Assembly (NCBI RefSeq): GCF_900177415.1
Contig: NZ_FXAF01000006.1
Coordinates: 396,001 to 460,000 of the forward strand
Direction: 5' to 3'
Length of the DNA: 64,000 nt
Source of the DNA: Xaviernesmea oryzae
Lineage (GTDB): Bacteria > Pseudomonadota > Alphaproteobacteria > Rhizobiales > Rhizobiaceae
Below are positions 61,706-64,000 of this stretch, in pieces (positions within the stretch are counted from its first letter, which is position 1; each line of letters starts with the position of its first letter). The notes under the pieces are model-generated. The model did not search any database. It saw nothing but the letters and a program-made list of their open reading frames with translations, and was not told the origin of the DNA. Position numbers and translations under genes: made by a program.

Positions 61706-64000
61706 TTACTGCTTCGGAAGGCTGAAGGCGATGATGTAGTCGCCGCGGTCCGGCGACTGACGCGACCCGCCCGCAGAAACCACGACGAACTGCCGCCCGC
61801 TTTCCGGAGAGACGTAGGTCATCGGGGTTGCCTGCGCGCCGACCGGAAGGCGTGCCTTCCAGAGCTCCTGACCTGTGCGGACGTCGAGTGCGCGAAGGTA
61901 GTAGTCCTGGGTACCGGCGTAGAAGACGAGGCCGCCGGCCGTCGTCGTCGGGCCGCCGAGCGACGGCATGCCGACCGGGAGCGGCAGGCCTGTCTTCATT
62001 CCAAGCGGACCCGTATCCTGCAGGGTGCCCGCCGGAACCTGCCAGACGAGCTGGCGGGTCTTCAGGTCGATCCCCGAGATCGTTCCGTAGGGCGGCTGGT
62101 GGCAGGGTACGCCGAGCGGCGACATGAAGCCGTTCTTCCAGGCGGCATAAGGCGTGCCCGTCTGGCTCGAAAGGCCGTCGTGGGCGGCAGCGCCGCCGCG
62201 GCCTTCGACCTCGGCCTGTGGGATCAGCTGCACGAATTGCGGCATGCGGATGTCGTTGACGACCAGCATCGCATTCGCTTCGTCGATCGACGCGGAACCC
62301 CAGTTCATCCCGCCGTAATAGCCCGGCATGATGAGCGAGACGTCGGTGCCCGGAGGCGTGAATTCGCCTTCGTAGCGCATCTTCTTGAACTCGATGCGGC
62401 AATAGAGCTGATCCCACGGGGTTGCGCCCCACATCCGGGCTTCCGTGAACGGCTCGGTGCCGATCGACGGCATGCCCGTCGAATAGGGCTGGGTTGCGGA
62501 GACATGGTCTTCCGAAACGCCACCCGTCTGCGGAACCGGCTTCTCCTCGACGGTTGCGATCGGCTCGCCGGTTTGGCGGTTCAGCATGAAGATCTGGCCG
62601 CGTTTGGTGATCTGGATCAGCGCCGGCTGGGTGCCGCCGTTGCCGTCCGGAACGTCGTAGAGCGCCGGTTGCGAGGGAACGTCGTAGTCCCAGATGTCGT
62701 GATGGACCGTCTGGAATTTCCAGCGTTCGCGGCCGGTGGCGATGTCGAGGGCGACGACCGAAGCGGAATATTGCTCGGCCGCTTCCGAACGATGCGCGCC
62801 GAAGAAATCGGGCGTTGCGTTGCCGGTCGGCAGGTAGACGAGACCGAGCTCGTCGTCATAGGCGGGCGTCGACCAGACGTTCGGCGTGCCGCGGGTATAG
62901 CTTTCGCCCTCGGGCGGATAGCGGGTGATGTTCGGGTTGCCGAGATCCCAGGCCCAGGCGAGCTCGCCGGTACGGGCGTTGAAGGCGCGCACGGCACCGG
63001 AGGGCTCGTTGACCTCGCGGTTGTCCCAGACCCAGCCGCCGACGAGGATGAGGTCGCGCATGACGGTCGGAGCGGATGTCTGGAAGTAGAAGCCGTCCTT
63101 GACCTCGCCCATGCCGTCACGAAGGTTGACCGTTCCGCCATTGCCGAATTCGGCGCAGGGCTCGCCCGTCTTGGCGTCGAGCTCGATCAGCCGGGCATCG
63201 ATGGTCGTCATGACGATGCGTGCGGCGCATTGGGCCGGTGTGGCAGGCGCGACCGGTGCGGGAGCCGCCTGCGCCTGCGGTGCTTCGGGAGTAGGGGCCG
63301 CAAGTGCCGGAGCCGTCGGATCGGCCGGTGCCGCAGGCGCTGCCGGGGCCGGTTCCGCCGGCTGCACGGCGGCGGTGACCGGCGGTTCGTAATAGCTCAC
63401 GCCGCGGCAACGCTGCCAGACGGGAGACTTCGCCTGCGGATCGAATTTCCAGCGGACCTCGCCGGTTTCGGCATTGAGTGCGTGAACGATGTTGTGCGCG
63501 GTGCAATGATAGACGGTGTCGCCCACCTGAAGCGGCGTATTCTGGTCTTCCGCGCCCTTTTCCGCGGGATCGCCGGTCCGGAAGGTCCAGGCGACTTCCA
63601 GGTTCTGGACGTTGTCGCGATTGATCACATCGAACGGCGCATAACGCGTCCCGTGCGGCGTACGTCCGTAATGGCGCCAATCGGAAGCGGAACCTTCCGC
63701 GGCGGCCTGGCCCTGCGGAGCCGGAACCTCGGCCACTTCGTTACGGATGACCTGATGCGGCTGGAAAGCCAGATAACCGGCGCCGACGAGGCCGAGCGCC
63801 AGGATCGCGGCGATGCCGAAAGGGAGGGCCTTCGAGGAAGGGCCGCTCGCCGGGAAGAGGGGAGCAAGCAATGCGACAACGATCGCCAGCACGGTCGGCG
63901 CGACGATGCGCGGGACGAGCGGCCAGAAATCGAGGCCGGCTTCCCAGAGAGCCCATGCAATGGTGGCTATGTAGAGGAGCGCGAAGAGCCAGACCGCAGC
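61706..64000 (-). CDS. gcd: Membrane-bound PQQ glucose dehydrogenase (5' end outside window)
   Basis: Quinoprotein glucose dehydrogenase (Gcd), 765 codons visible. The frame is open to the window edge: codons before 63892 give WLFALLYIATIAWALWEAGL, the usual N-terminal membrane domain (about five helices), so about 20 residues are lost. The C-terminal part is an eight-blade propeller oxidising glucose to gluconolactone at the periplasmic face and passing electrons to ubiquinone: DWRHYGRTPHGTRYAPFD, WDYDVPSQPALYD and LVWQVPAGTLQDTGPLGMKT. An insert of about 50 Pro/Ala-rich residues (63232-63384) splits the region before CAARIVMTTIDARLIELD; the usual form has no such insert. Confidence 0.9.
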   Translation of the reverse strand, partial: AAVWLFALLYIATIAWALWEAGLDFWPLVPRIVAPTVLAIVVALLAPLFPASGPSSKALPFGIAAILALGLVGAGYLAFQPHQVIRNEVAEVPAPQGQAAAEGSASDWRHYGRTPHGTRYAPFDVINRDNVQNLEVAWTFRTGDPAEKGAEDQNTPLQVGDTVYHCTAHNIVHALNAETGEVRWKFDPQAKSPVWQRCRGVSYYEPPVTAAVQPAEPAPAAPAAPADPTAPALAAPTPEAPQAQAAPAPVAPATPAQCAARIVMTTIDARLIELDAKTGEPCAEFGNGGTVNLRDGMGEVKDGFYFQTSAPTVMRDLILVGGWVWDNREVNEPSGAVRAFNARTGELAWAWDLGNPNITRYPPEGESYTRGTPNVWSTPAYDDELGLVYLPTGNATPDFFGAHRSEAAEQYSASVVALDIATGRERWKFQTVHHDIWDYDVPSQPALYDVPDGNGGTQPALIQITKRGQIFMLNRQTGEPIATVEEKPVPQTGGVSEDHVSATQPYSTGMPSIGTEPFTEARMWGATPWDQLYCRIEFKKMRYEGEFTPPGTDVSLIMPGYYGGMNWGSASIDEANAMLVVNDIRMPQFVQLIPQAEVEGRGGAAAHDGLSSQTGTPYAAWKNGFMSPLGVPCHQPPYGTISGIDLKTRQLVWQVPAGTLQDTGPLGMKTGLPLPVGMPSLGGPTTTAGGLVFYAGTQDYYLRALDVRTGQELWKARLPVGAQATPMTYVSPESGRQFVVVSAGGSRQSPDRGDYIIAFSLPKQ

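Noticed and set aside
1-64000. tRNA, rRNA or CRISPR array
   Set aside because: No cloverleaf with a T-loop GTTCGAAT-type core in a gene gap, no rRNA-like stretch and no regular short repeats with spacers were seen.

Overview
The window reads as chromosome of an alphaproteobacterium of the order Hyphomicrobiales (Rhizobiales), most likely family Rhizobiaceae. The evidence is the block rbfA-truB-rpsO-pnp-rsmC followed by fabI-fabB-fabA and divergent irr, an order I know from rhizobia, together with a Fur-family Irr regulator, TRAP and LIV-type transporters in number, and a perfect CtrA-type site (TTAA-N7-TTAA) before a chemotaxis operon. Base composition is high G+C throughout. I see no tRNA, rRNA, insertion sequence, prophage or CRISPR array. 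The genus cannot be fixed from the sequence alone.

Layout. 1-4132: a catabolic acyl-CoA operon, cut by the window edge (feruloyl-CoA synthase-like ligase, SDR, acyl-CoA dehydrogenase). 4237-10125: an IlvD/Edd-type Fe-S dehydratase, a LysR regulator, and an operon of a FAD oxidoreductase with the two subunits of aconitase X; LysR-type T-N11-A sites lie before both the regulator and the operon. 10128-12862: NmrA-like oxidoreductase, divergent TetR with repeated operators, and a xylitol-dehydrogenase-like enzyme. 12866-25120 (minus strand): a complete chemotaxis operon, STAS-cheY-cheA-cheW-three MCPs-cheW-cheR-cheB, then a ParA ATPase. The three MCPs share about 0.7-1 kb of almost identical DNA but have three, two and one HAMP units. 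25457-27190: a divergent, soluble, MCP-like coiled-coil protein. 27205-33186: a TRAP transporter with an SDR and an LDH2-family dehydrogenase, facing a GntR regulator with two winged-helix domains. 33331-42069: the housekeeping block (ribosome maturation, RNA decay, unsaturated fatty acid synthesis, Irr). 42227-45539: small secreted protein, YdcF-like and YoaK-like membrane proteins, and a flavoprotein. 45559-52872: a fused hydantoinase/oxoprolinase, a second TRAP transporter and a MarR-like regulator. 52875-61648: arylformamidase-like hydrolase, benzoate/aminobenzoate-type CoA ligase, a five-gene LIV-type ABC transporter, MarR and glutaminase. 61706-64000: membrane PQQ glucose dehydrogenase, cut by the window edge.

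How it fits together. The flanks are accessory catabolic islands for small organic acids, amides or aromatics. Each pairs a transporter or dehydratase with its own regulator and a visible palindromic site. The conserved core sits in the middle. The least explained parts are the aconitase X operon with its unusual partners, the MCP triplet with a 3-2-1 HAMP ladder and recently homogenised signalling domains, and the divergent soluble MCP-like protein beside it. No substrate is proven for any of the catabolic clusters; those assignments are inference.
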